From the NCBI GenBank assembly GCA_024220525.1, contig JAMYWO010000003.1, forward strand, positions 261,477-325,476: DNA of 64,000 nt, written 5' to 3'. The notes under the pieces are model-generated. The model was not told where the DNA came from, searched no databases, and saw only the letters and a program-made list of their open reading frames with translations. The translations under genes were made by a program, and so were the position numbers. Below are positions 34,135 through 45,238 of this stretch, piece after piece (within the stretch, counting starts at the first letter, position 1; each line of letters begins with the position of its first letter). Source of the stretch: Cochliopodium minus (Eukaryota; Discosea; Himatismenida; Cochliopodiidae).

Positions 34135-35734
34135 TTAATTTCCCGAAAAGGAATTTGAGATCTTTGATGAAACATTAATCTTGCTATCATTTGAATTGGA
34201 ATAACCTGACAATTGATGAACTGTGAAAAACGGAATTTAAGATTTAAAATTTAACAAAAAAAAAAAGTTATTTACCTGGTAGTTTTTCAAAATTGTTATC
34301 TATTAATAAAGTAGGAGCGTCAAGAGGACAATTTTGACAAACTTCTCCTTTCATTTGGTAAGCCCTATGAAAAGCTTTGACTAAAGAAGAAGCGTCCATA
34401 AAATTTTCAATATTTTCAATGTGCCAATTATCCAACTCTTTTATATTGAAATGATTTGTTAAAAAAAAAATCTTTGAATAAAAATGAGTTACCTTCATGT
34501 GATTCCCAGGAAACAATGACTTTACCTTTTTTTAAAAAATAATTTAAAAAAATTAAATTTAAAAATTAAAAAAAATAATGGAAATTACCTTTACTGACCA
34601 AACAAGGATTTACTTGTTCAACAGAGTGTTTATATTCGGAAATATAGTTAATGTAATCCCCTACAAAACCTTGATAACTACTAAAATTTTCGTTAAAACC
34701 AAGTGCTTTGAAGATTTCTCGAGAAAAAATTTGACAATTTGCATCTTTAGAGTTGTACATTTTTTTACAGTTCCATTCTTGTATTATTTTTGATATTGCT
34801 AATCTTGATTCCTTTGTATTTTTGAATGCAGGCACTTCTACTCCATCTTTGTTTTGAGGGTAAAATACAGCCGTTGCTCCTTCTCCTTTCCAATCTGTCG
34901 AAATTTTAATTAAAGATTAAAATTTTTACTTTTCTTTTTCTCAAATTTGATAAAGGAAATCATTTGGGATTTGTTTCATTGATTTTTGTTTTACCTTTGA
35001 TAAATGCAAAGCTTGAGTTGAACCAATGAACAACCTCTGATAAATAAATTTTATTAAAACTAATTAAAATTAAAATGGAATTCAGAAAAGTACTTTCTGC
35101 CACTTGTATAGCAACGTGACAGGATCCTATCAAAAAAAAAATTTTTAAAATTATAAAATATCTTCAATTCTATCAAAAGGCTAATTATCGAAACATTTTA
35201 AAATATTCTTTTAATATTGTTCATAAGCAATTATTAAGATTTATAATTACCCAATTCTTGTGTTAATGAAGCAAATCTACCTATAAATTTTTGTTTTGAT
35301 GTTTCTAATACATTATGTTTGACGTATAATCTAATTATGAAGTATCTGATTTGTTTCAAATTGAAGGTGAAATGAATTTTTTAAGGAAATTTATTTTATT
35401 TATTTTCGATTAATTTTTACTCATGTTCCATATTATTGGTGGTTCCAAACAATTGTTCTTCTATTCTATCCAAATCAGTTAGATCAAGGAATTCTTCAGT
35501 AATATCTTCATTTTCTCCTTTCTCCAATAAAGTTCTTATCATACTGCAAACTTTTTTATTACTTTCTGGATTACAATATTAAATCAAAATTCAATAATGT
35601 TTTTAATATTCACCTATAGGTAATTTCAAATCTATATCAAGCTTATTTAATTTATTCTTTTTCTATTTTTCAATAAAGATTATTCCAATGAAAAGAAAAT
35701 GAAAATATGTTACTCCTGATTGTTGATTTCCCAT
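34135..35734 (-). CDS. LRAT/NlpC-P60-like (permuted papain fold) protein, putatively N-myristoylated
   Basis: Ten small exons join in phase: 35734-35714, 35641-35614, 35565-35421, 35345-35251, 35126-35094, 35036-34995, 34894-34589, 34525-34493, 34437-34276, 34220-34135 (316 residues). The start MGNQQSG is a good N-myristoylation signal. A histidine box GSCHVAIQV (His near residue 100) is followed about 75 residues later by an Asn-Cys box DANCQIFSREIF (Cys near 175). The His-then-NC order and spacing are those of LRAT, HRASLS and PPPDE thiol enzymes. Likely chemistry is acyl transfer, phospholipid hydrolysis or peptide hydrolysis at a membrane; which one is not determined. The C-terminal 90 residues have a CQNC pair and a Ser/Asn tail. 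Confidence 0.82.
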
Positions 35735-36004
35735 TTCCTTAAATATATGATCACTATATAAAAAAATCTTTCTTTTTTTTTTCTTTCTTCTTTGAAAAAA
35801 ATATCAATATTAGTCCTCAATGATTTAATTACGAACATATTTTATCATGAAATCCATTATTTTTTTTCACTGATAGAGATCAAGTCAATTTAACTAAACT
35901 AAATATAAAACTCTGATTAGAAGTTTCAATTTGATGGGGAATTCTCAATGATTAGATAAAATAGATTAGATGAGATCAAATTAAAATTTTTCAAAAAAAA
36001 AAAA

Positions 36005-39000
36005 ATGGACTTTAAGATTTTTCTCAAGAGTATTGTTGAATCGATATTTTTTGGATACATGGTTGTTTATTTCAGAGCATTTTTGATTTTGCTTTGGAAT
36101 TATCACTTTTTCTTCATTTTTTCATTTATCCTCTTCATTTTGGTATCTGTTCTTATTGCAGAAACTTTGGAAAGAATAAATAGGCATTTGGCATCTGCAT
36201 ATTCAATAATGTGCATAACACCTTGGATTTGCTTACTTGTAGTGATTGCATATTTATTTCAATTAAGAAAAGAAAAGAGAATTTTGAATTCATACTTTAC
36301 TCAGCGTACCATTTCCATATTTATTGATTTTATTTTGGATATAATTCCAATATTCTTTTTCTTTATCCAATTCTGTTTCTAAATCTGATTCTAATCTCTT
36401 ATTTTTTTTTAATTAAGTAAATTCAATAACATGGGTATTCATTGCAAATATATGCTTCTGGTTTTGTAGTTTAAGAGGATTGAAACACCATACTTCTTCA
36501 TTTTCTTGTTATCTTGATACGTAAAAAAAAAAAAAAAAGAAATGGTTATTTAATTGAAATTTCACTTTTACAATTTCATTTTATTTATTAATTTTTTGAA
36601 AAAAAAATTAGAAAAAAAGAAGTGAAACAAAGATTGGGATTTTATCCACCAAATGTGACAAGAAAAAGTGAGAAGTTGCCAGCATTCAAAAGCATGTTGA
36701 AAATAGAAGATGCAAGAAAGCAAAGAGAAAATTTTCTAAAAAAATTTCCAAATGAGGAAATAAAAGAATTTTTAAAAGAAGATTCGGAAATAGAAATAGA
36801 GGTGAAAGTGGAGGAAGAGGTAGGAGAAGAGGAATGGATCCTTGCTCCTTCTTATCTTCTCTTGAGGAGTTTTTATCCTTCCGATGGACTCAAATATGAC
36901 AAACTGAGATTCAGTTTCAACAGAAATGGTGATGCTCCTTTCAGCAGAGCTACTTGGCCTTATGATATAATTTGGATTCAAAGTAAAAAGATTATTTTTA
37001 AAATTTAACATTTGATCTGATTTTTCAAAAATATTTAAACAAAAAAAAAAAATTTTAACATTTTGAATCTTTTTAAAATAATTTTTTTTCATTTTTCATT
37101 TTTCATTTTTCATTTTTCATTTTTTATTTTTTTATTTTTTATTTTTGTTTTTTATTTTTGTTGTATTTTTTTTTGAATTTTTTTTCATTTTTTTCATTTT
37201 TATTTTGTATTTTATATTTTATTTTGTTTTTTTATTTTGTATTTTTTTTTGCATTGTATTTTATTTTATTTTTATTTATTTTTTTATTTTATTTGTATTT
37301 ATTTTATATTTTTTAAAAAAAAGATGAGGGAACAGAAGTGAATTTTCCATGGTTTTTCAAAGATGACATGGAAGGAACCTACCAGAAATTTTTTCTTTAC
37401 TTGGAAAACTTCAGAGGGAAAAAAGTGGAATTAGAAAAAGAAGGGTTTTCTTTCTACCATTTCCTTTTCGAAAGTTGCAAAGAAGAATTTTTAAAAGCGG
37501 GAATTTTAACCTCCAAAAAATTAATAAAAAAAGAAATTAATTCTTGGAATGAAAAGGTGGTAAAGTTGAGAAAAGATTTTGTTGAGAAACATTATGTTGT
37601 TTTCGATGATGTTCTCTCTTCTTATCAGCAAATTCCCATTCAGTCTTATTATCGTTCTCTTCGCTCCAAACATGATCAGTCTGGTATTTTTACTCTTGTT
37701 GATGATGGATGTAATTTTGATTTTTAATTTTTTTTTTTTTTATATTTTTTTTTCATTTTTTTTATTTTTCTGTTTGTCATTTTTAGAGATGTTCAAAATT
37801 TTACAACAGTTTAAATTTTGTTACTATTCAATTTATATCCGCTTACATGTCATTTTTCATTTTTCATTTTTATCTTTTTCTTTTTCTTTTTCTTTTTCTT
37901 TGTATTTTTTTTTTTTTTTTCATTTTTTATTTATTCATTTTAATTCTATTTTTTGTAAGATTTTTTATGGTGGAGAGAACCATTGGCAAGTTTATTGAAC
38001 ATTCAATTCACTAAACTAATAAAAAGAATCACAGGAGATGTCGATCTCAAAGCCACTCGGCCTGTTTCGTAAAATCCCCCTCTCCATATTCTTCTTTCAA
38101 ATTTAATTTATTTTAAATTAAATTTTTAATTTTTAATTTTTAATTTAATTTAAATTTTATTTTATTTTATTTTCTTCAAAATAAAGATTGTGGTACCCTA
38201 GTGGTTCAATGATTTCTATACATGTTGATGAATATCCTCCTTTTTATTATGCAATGACATATGGGTAAAAATTTTTTTTAAAAAATGTATAAAACAAGTA
38301 TTCTTATTTAAAAATAATTCGAAATTATTGGATATGTAAAAAATAAAAAGTAAATAAAAAAATAAAAAATAAAATTAATGCAAAAAATAATAAATAAAAA
38401 ATGATAAAAATAAATAATAAAATAATAAAAAATGATAGAAAATAAATAATTAAATAATAAATTATTAAAATAAAAATCAAAAATCAAAAATTAAATAAAA
38501 AAGAAAGAATTAAATAAAAGTTTATTAAATTTAGATTAATTTAAATTAATCAAAAAAAACTAAATAATATTTGTTTTTCTCGAATTACAGAGTAGATTAT
38601 GATGGTCCTTCTTTTTCACCTCTTTCTTTTGTCCCTGTTCATACTACGAGTATAAGAGTGATAGACGTTACTTTGACGAAAGGACAATGTTTTTTGTTCC
38701 AAGGAAACTGCACCCCTCATTTCAGAGATAGACTTGCAAAATCGACTTACACCATGGGGTCTTATTTTTTATTTTTATTTTTATTTTTATTTTTATTTTT
38801 ATTTTTTATTTTTATTTTTATTTTTTATTTTATTTTTTTATTTTTGTATTTTTTATTTTTTTATTTTATTTTTGTTTTTTATTTTTATTTTTTATTTTTT
38901 ATTTTTTATTTTTTTTATTTTATTTTTTATTTTTTATTTTTATTTAATATTGTAATGGCATTTTTAATTTTTTGTATTTTTCTTTAGTTTCTCTTCATCT

Positions 39001-39084
39001 TGGGAAAGAACATATAACCCATTTAATCCAAAAGAAGAAGGAGGTATTAAAGGGATCAACGTAATAAATAAAAAAATAGACTAG
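36005..39084 (+). CDS. N-terminal multi-pass membrane segment fused to a 2OG-Fe(II) oxygenase-like domain
   Basis: Eight exons join in phase: 36005-36374, 36418-36520, 36612-36982, 37324-37710, 37960-38068, 38187-38264, 38591-38758, 38988-39084 (560 residues). Residues 1-150 contain four or five hydrophobic segments (MVVYFRAFLILLW, IFSFILFILVSVLIA, CITPWICLLVVIAYLF, SITWVFIANICFWFC). The C-terminal part has a Fe-binding HxD within YPSGSMISIHVDEYPPF (His near 459) and a distal His about 56 residues on, in GNCTPHFRDRL, with a nearby Arg for 2-oxoglutarate. This is the 2OG dioxygenase arrangement. The junction between the membrane exons and the soluble part rests on splice phase only; two separate genes remain possible. 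Confidence 0.72.
38759..38987 (+). repeat. Intronic TTTTTA-type tandem repeat
   Basis: Most of this 229-nt intron is a run of (T)4-6A units on the coding strand. It has almost no stop codons in any frame because AA is rare, so it reads as Phe/Tyr/Leu/Ile sequence if not removed. Confidence 0.8.
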
Positions 39085-39307
39085 TCCAATTTTTTATCAA
39101 ACTTTGTGAAAACCAAAATTAAATTATTTTTTATCCATAAAAACTTTTTTGTGAAAAACTCTTTATTATTTTATTAATAAAACATTTAATTTTTAAAATA
39201 TTTTTTGTATCAAAATTGATTTTATTTCACTTTCCCAATATACCAACATAACATTTTTCCAAAATAAACTCGTAATTGACCTATTTTTTAACTCAAAAAT
39301 TAAAGTT

Positions 39308-39856
39308 TTATTCATATCGGTAAAATAACATTACCCATTTGTGATATTCCTTTTTTTTTTTTTTGAAAGTCAAAATAAATCTTTAAATCTTTTTTTTATT
39401 TTACAAGAAATGTTTTTGTTGCATCTTTTCCCGAAACATCCATCAATATTTGTTTTCCTCCTGGATGATATTTGACATATTCTGTTATATTATAAACCTT
39501 TTAATAAATATAAAATTATATTTATCAAAATTATTCAACAATATACTTTATTGTTGATTGATATCCATGCATCATTCTCGTTATCATGTTTTTTTAATTC
39601 TTCCTTTGTCACAACCAATCTTTCACCTTCTATTCCACTCATATTTTTATTATTTTCACGTAATTTATACCTTGATTCGAAGGAATGGTTGATTAATTTC
39701 AAGGAGATTGATGAATAAATCAAGAATAGATGAATATATTTATTTTACCAATCATAGAGACCAAATCCTTGTGCTAATGCTATTATAGTGAAATATATGA
39801 TAAATATTCAATTATTGCAATTATTTACCAATCTTTTTTCTTTGTCTATTTTCCAT
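39308..39856 (-). CDS. Ncb5or-type cytochrome b5 domain protein
   Basis: Five short exons in phase: 39856-39829, 39779-39749, 39670-39547, 39497-39405, 39349-39308 (105 residues). The N-terminus [20 protein letters not shown] precedes the b5 fold: [23 protein letters not shown], heme ligand 1 in [22 protein letters not shown], and heme ligand 2 in YHKWV. The upstream DW segment and the final His-x-Trp-Val are characteristic of the b5 domain of Ncb5or/CYB5R4 and related small proteins, rather than of microsomal b5, and there is no membrane tail. It should be a soluble heme electron carrier; the fused reductase of Ncb5or is absent. The second heme ligand is in the last exon, so missing that exon gives a false truncation. 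Confidence 0.85.
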
Positions 39857-40372
39857 CAATTTTTTTTAAAAATTATTTTGTTATACACTTTCCATACATG
39901 AAGATTTGAAAATATTTTGTAATAGACTAAGCTTTGTGGGAATTGTGCAAAATTTTCTTTTTTCTAAACAAACTTTACAAAATTCCTAAGTAAAATGTCT
40001 CGATTCATTTAATAGAATTAAAAGGATTCCTATTTTGGAAGATGATTATTTAAAAGGAGAACTCAATTAAGGAAGATTAGATCAATTTAGATCCCATGGT
40101 TCTTTTTTTTTAGAATCCAGGATTTTTTGGGCTTAACCTTTTCTATTATAAATAATAGATCACATTTTTTTATTCAATTATTATTTTTTTTATTCAATTA
40201 TTTCAATTTTTTTAGTTTAACAGATGAATTGTTATTCCTTATTTATTTGTTTTTTTTTTTACTTTCTTAAAGTTTTGAAAAAAATTATTTTTAAAAATTA
40301 TTTTTAATTTTACAAACAAAAAGATACAAAATTTTAAAAAAAAAAGTTTTTTTTTTTTTTTTAAAACTTGAA
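39857..40372. other. Intergenic A/T-rich spacer
   Basis: About 516 bases between two minus-strand genes; no supported gene or RNA. Confidence 0.5.
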
Positions 40373-43300
40373 TTAATAATAGTTTTTGTGAGGAGCTCTG
40401 AGAGTCTGAGATCTCTTCTTTCTAGGACTCAACTCGTTAAGATTCAAAGAACCAATTTTCTCAATATTTTTCTTCATTTCATTCTTCACTTTGTTCTCCA
40501 TCCTCTCAAGCAAAGAACTGTAAAAATCAAACTTTTTTTCTTCATCGCAAACATCAATCTTTGAAACCAAAGATTTCGAAAGTTTTTTGACTTTATCTTT
40601 GAGAGTGTTTTTGATAAGGTAGAGCTGTTTTTCTTTCTTCAACATTTCTTGATGGAGAGTTTTTTCACTGACGTAAATACGTTTAGATTTTTCATTTCTA
40701 ATTTCCAAACTATTTCTGTTAATTTTTTGATTGCTCATATCCAAACTTCCTTCATTGTTATTTTGATTGACTGTTTCATTTATAGTTTCTAAACTATTTC
40801 TATTGTTATTTTCATTTTTTTCATCAAGAAGAGTATTATTATTTTTATTTTTATTTTTAGTTTTATTTTTGATTTTTGATTTGATTTTTTCAACGCTGAT
40901 TTCCAAGCTGCTTCGGTCGCTTTTCTCCTCACTGACATCCAAACTGTTCCTATTACTATTGTCCCTCTCCTCTTTTTTTCTTCTTCTCCTTTCAATATAA
41001 CTGCCACTGTTATTTTTACTTTTAGAATTTTTCGAAGAATTATTTTGAACAGAATGTGTAAATAAATTATTAATATTATTATTATTAACATTAATATTAT
41101 TATTAATATTATTATTAATTAAATTATTATTATTAGAATTATTGTTTAAATTATTATTTAAATTATTATTTTGAATGGGAGGATTATTGTTGTGAAGGAG
41201 GAGATTGAGTTCAGATTTGGTTCTTTCTTTGAATTTTTTGACGGAGAGGTAACATTCTTCAATGAAGGATTTCCATTCATTTGTTTCTTTTTCGTTGAGC
41301 GCTTTGAGGGTGTATTTGGTGGGTTTCTGTGTTTTTTTGTTGAAAAAGCTTATTGTGAAGAAATCTTCTGATGATTCTAAAACGAAATCTATGTCAAATT
41401 CTAAAAACATTTTTTCAACACTCCCTTGTTCCAAATCTTTTTTTTTTTAAAAAAAAAGAAATGAAATTTGGTTATTATTTCAAATAATTTTTTCATTTTT
41501 TTTTTATTTTTTATTTTTTATTTTTTTATTTTTTATTTTTTATTTTTATATTTTTTTTAATTATTTTTTGGTTTGTTGATTTTTATTTTTTATTTTTTAT
41601 TTTTTATTTTTTATTTATTTTTCATTGTTTTATTTTTTATTTATTTTTCATTGTTTTTCTTGAAGTTTTTTCTTACACGAAGCCTTTTTTTGTGCCAAAA
41701 AGTCGTTGAAGAGATAAAGGTAGAGGTTGGCAGTGTTGCTGTTTTGATCAGTCACATTGAGAATTCCCTCCTTTATCAAGAGTCTGTTGGGTTGTAATAT
41801 CCTGAAATTTTTGGGGACATACACAACATTTTCTTTATCTTTAATATTTTTTTGAATTATTTTATTTTTTTTTTTATTTTTTTTTTGTATTTGTTGTATT
41901 TTATTTTCTTTTTTGTATTTTTTTGTTTTTATTTTTGATTAAATTTAATTGTGGGTAATCTTTTAAAACAAAAAACATATTGGTATTTAACTTTTGTATT
42001 TTGTATTTTGTATTTTGTATTTTTTATTTTGATTTTTGATTTTTTAATTTTAATTTTAATTTTAATTTTAATTTTATTTTAATTTTATTTTAATTTTATT
42101 TTAATTTTATTTTAATTTTATTTTAATTTTATTTTATTTATTTTGTTTATTTTGTTTATTTTGTTTATTTCTTTTGTTTTTCATTTTGTATTTTTCATTT
42201 TTTATTATTTATTATTTAATTTGTTTATTTCTTTTATTTTTATTTTTTATTTTTATTTATTTTGTTTATTTCTTTTATTTTTATTTTTTATTTTTATTTT
42301 TTATTAATTTATTTTTAAATTTGTATTTTTTATTTTTATTTTTATTTTTCTTACCAAGTTTGGAAACCCTTTGTTTCTTTTCAGATTCGAGTTTTTTGGT
42401 ATTGACGAAGATAGCAGTGATTTTCATGTTTTCCAGCACAAGGGAGATGAGCTCTTTCAATACTTCTTCTTCTGGACAGTTTTTCAATAACTCTCCAAAC
42501 AACAATGGATATTTACCTGAATTAAAAAAAAAAAAAATTGGATATCAATTTTTGATTTAAAAATAAAAATATGAAAAATACAAAAAAAATAAAAAATAAA
42601 AGAAAATAAAAAATGAAAGAAAATAAAAAATAGTAAAAATAGAAAAAAAATATGTAAAATGGAAAAAAATGTAAAAAAAGAAAAAAAATAAAATAAAAAA
42701 TAGAAAATAAAAAAATTTAAAAAATTAAAAAAAAAATGAATAAAAACACAAAAAAAAAATAATAAAAAAATAATAAATGAATAAAAAAAAAAAACCAAAA
42801 AAAAAAATAAATTTATAAAGGTTAAGAATTTTAAAATAAATAGAAGTTTTGTTTTGTTTTTTGAATTACAAATTCTCTGAATGGGCATGATGAGATAATC
42901 ATGCAAAAAGAGTCTTTTTTTGTCTTTGAGGTTGATACTGTCACAAAAGAAACGAAAGTTGGGCAAAGACTTTAACAAATCCCTCAAAAGAATTTGACTT
43001 TTGGGGTAATCTGAACAATAATTCGCATACAAACGAAAACCCTGAAAGTATTGATTGAAAATGTACGCGGAGTTTTCGGAGGAAATTTCCAAATCGTTCA
43101 TTAATTGGTTGTTAAAGTTGTAAATCACTTGTATGGTTGAAAATAAGTTTTGAATTTCCGTGTTGGTCAATAATCCCATACTTGATATTGGTTTGATGTA
43201 TTCCTAATTAAAAATTTAATTTATTGACATAATTTTTTATTTATAAAAAAAATAAAAAAATATTTTAAATACATTTATTGCACATTTTTTTACTGTTTAA

Positions 43301-44839
43301 TAATTGTTTCTTGTTCAATTATTTTTGATTATATTTTTTTACTGTTTGATAATTTTTTATTTTTATTTTTTATTTTTATTTTATTTTTTTTACATTAATG
43401 ACGAACTCCAAATTTTCGACGTACTGCCTCTCAGTGGTACGAATCTCCTCATCAATCAACTGAAACTTGGATTTCTTAGGCTTCAGCTTTCTCTCCTTCT
43501 CCTTCATCTCACTCAAAAACTCATTAGAAGGGGAATAATCCTTCTCCTTCCTCCTCTTGATCAACTGAAAAGAATCAAGGGTAGTTTTTTTCGCTTTTAA
43601 ATTTTTAGGATCGAAAAGATTGTTGCTGTTTTTACTTCCGCTGCTTCGGAGAATTTCCTCCTCCTCCTCCTCTTCTTCCCTTTCTCTGCTGCTGCTTTTG
43701 TTTTCTTCGAGACTCTCACTGAATCCTTCTTTGTCGTTTTCTTTGAGGTTGAGTTTGGGGATGGTGAACTTGTTGAGGGTGAGGGAGGAGATGGAGACCC
43801 TTTCGTTGAGCTTGGGGTTGGTGTTTCTCTTGACTCTCAAGTCGCTGGAGTTCCTTCTGAGCTGAGAGAGGTAGCTTTCTTTTTTTTCTTCCTCTGTGGC
43901 CAAAGGATCGGCGAATTCAGAATTGTTATCGAATTCACTATCCTCTCTTTCTTCTCTTTCTTCTTTATCATCGTTTGTCTCTTCATCTTTTTCTGTATTC
44001 TTTTGTTCTTCTTCATTTTGTTCATCATCTGATCTGTTGTTCCTTGGCAAGATGACATCACTATCATTTCCCATCTTTATATTCTTCATTTCTGATTTGG
44101 GTGTCGTTTCTTTTGGAATCACTTCTTTGGGGATAGAGTTTTTGAGAAATCGATTCGAGGAAATTCTGGTGAGAAGATTAAAATTTATCTCTTTCTCTTG
44201 TTCTTCTGCGGATTTCTCTATTATCCCCTCCTCTGATTGGATTTTCTCCTCCATTTCTTCCCCTTCCTTTTGTATCGATTCTTCTTTTCCTTCATCTTCT
44301 TCATCCTCTTCGTTGACATCAATATAATCAATGATATCGAGGATATCACTGATGGTTGAGGGTTCTTTTGTTTCAATTTTTATTTCCTCAATCTTTTTCT
44401 CCTCAATATTTGTTTTTTTTGCTGTATCTCCCTCAATAGTTAAACTATCTTTTTTGGGAGGTATATTTACGTTGATATTTGCCTTATTATCGATATTATT
44501 TTGATCATTTGGCTTATTTTTAATCTGAGGAGAATTAATTTTTTTATTCGTTGTGGTGATTATTTTTTTATTGGTTGATATGATCGTTTTTTTGATTGTG
44601 GTGACTGTTTTTTTATTGGTTGAAGGGGAATTCTTATTCTTTTCGAATAATTTTATTCTGTCTAACATATTCTTTCTCATATTTTCTTCTTCATCTTGAT
44701 AATACTCATTATTCTGTCCAAAAAGATTCATTGAAGAAATCTTTTTGGATATCATTTTCGCTTTTTCCTCATTCTTGTTTGCTTGTTTGATTTCCATTTG
44801 TTTTTGTCCATTCAATGCAATTTTATTGTGATCATCCAT
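40373..44839 (-). CDS. RhoGEF (DH-PH) with low-complexity flanks
   Basis: Five exons in phase: 44839-43394, 43203-42870, 42516-42355, 41838-41677, 41436-40373 (1055 residues). Residues 1-460 are Lys/Glu/Ser/Asn-rich disorder. The DH domain spans about 465-650: RTTERQYVENLEFVINEYI, YIFNQYFQGFRLYANYCSDY and the signature MPIQRICKYPLLFGELLKN, which straddles an intron. The PH domain follows at about 660-770 (RLLIKEGILNVTD, LYLYLFNDFLAQK, EWKSFIEECY). DH domains load GTP on Rho-family GTPases at membranes and so drive actin remodelling. The C-terminal 280 residues are Asn runs, Ser-rich repeats with the repeated unit NRNSLE/SLEI, and a basic coiled end. The target Rho protein is unknown. Confidence 0.92.
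41839..42354 (-). repeat. Long intron of T-rich tandem repeats (A-rich in the sense of its gene)
   Basis: A 516-nt intron of the RhoGEF gene. On the plus strand it carries arrays such as TTTTGTA x4 near 41990 and ATTTTAATTTT / ATTTTATTTTA units near 42040-42140, then TTTATTTTG x3. Most introns here are T-rich in the sense of their gene; this one is the reverse. Confidence 0.75.
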
Positions 44840-45238
44840 ACCATGCCAACAATAACTGCATCTATCTTTTTTGAACTATATATATGCATGTATATTAAAT
44901 TTATTTTTTTTTTTGAATCCAAGGATATTTGAGGATAATAATTTTATCTTTAGATTTTAATTCAGTTATTTATTCAATATGATTTACCATATTTGGTTCA
45001 AAAAATTCACAAAAGCAATCTCCAACATCACACATTTTTTTTTTTTATTTTTTTATTTATTTCTTTTTCACTTGGGAAATATTTTGAAATTTTTTTTTTG
45101 GATCTCAATCCACTTGATGACAATCAATGAAAATGTTTTTCAATTTTTTTTATTTTGAATGGTTTTGGAATGAAAAAAAAAAATGTGAAACAAGGCAGAA
45201 GTGTTTTGAGAGTTTAATAAATCATTGTTAAAAAAAGG
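44840..45238. other. Intergenic A/T-rich spacer
   Basis: About 400 bases between two minus-strand genes, with A/T runs and no supported gene. Confidence 0.5.
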
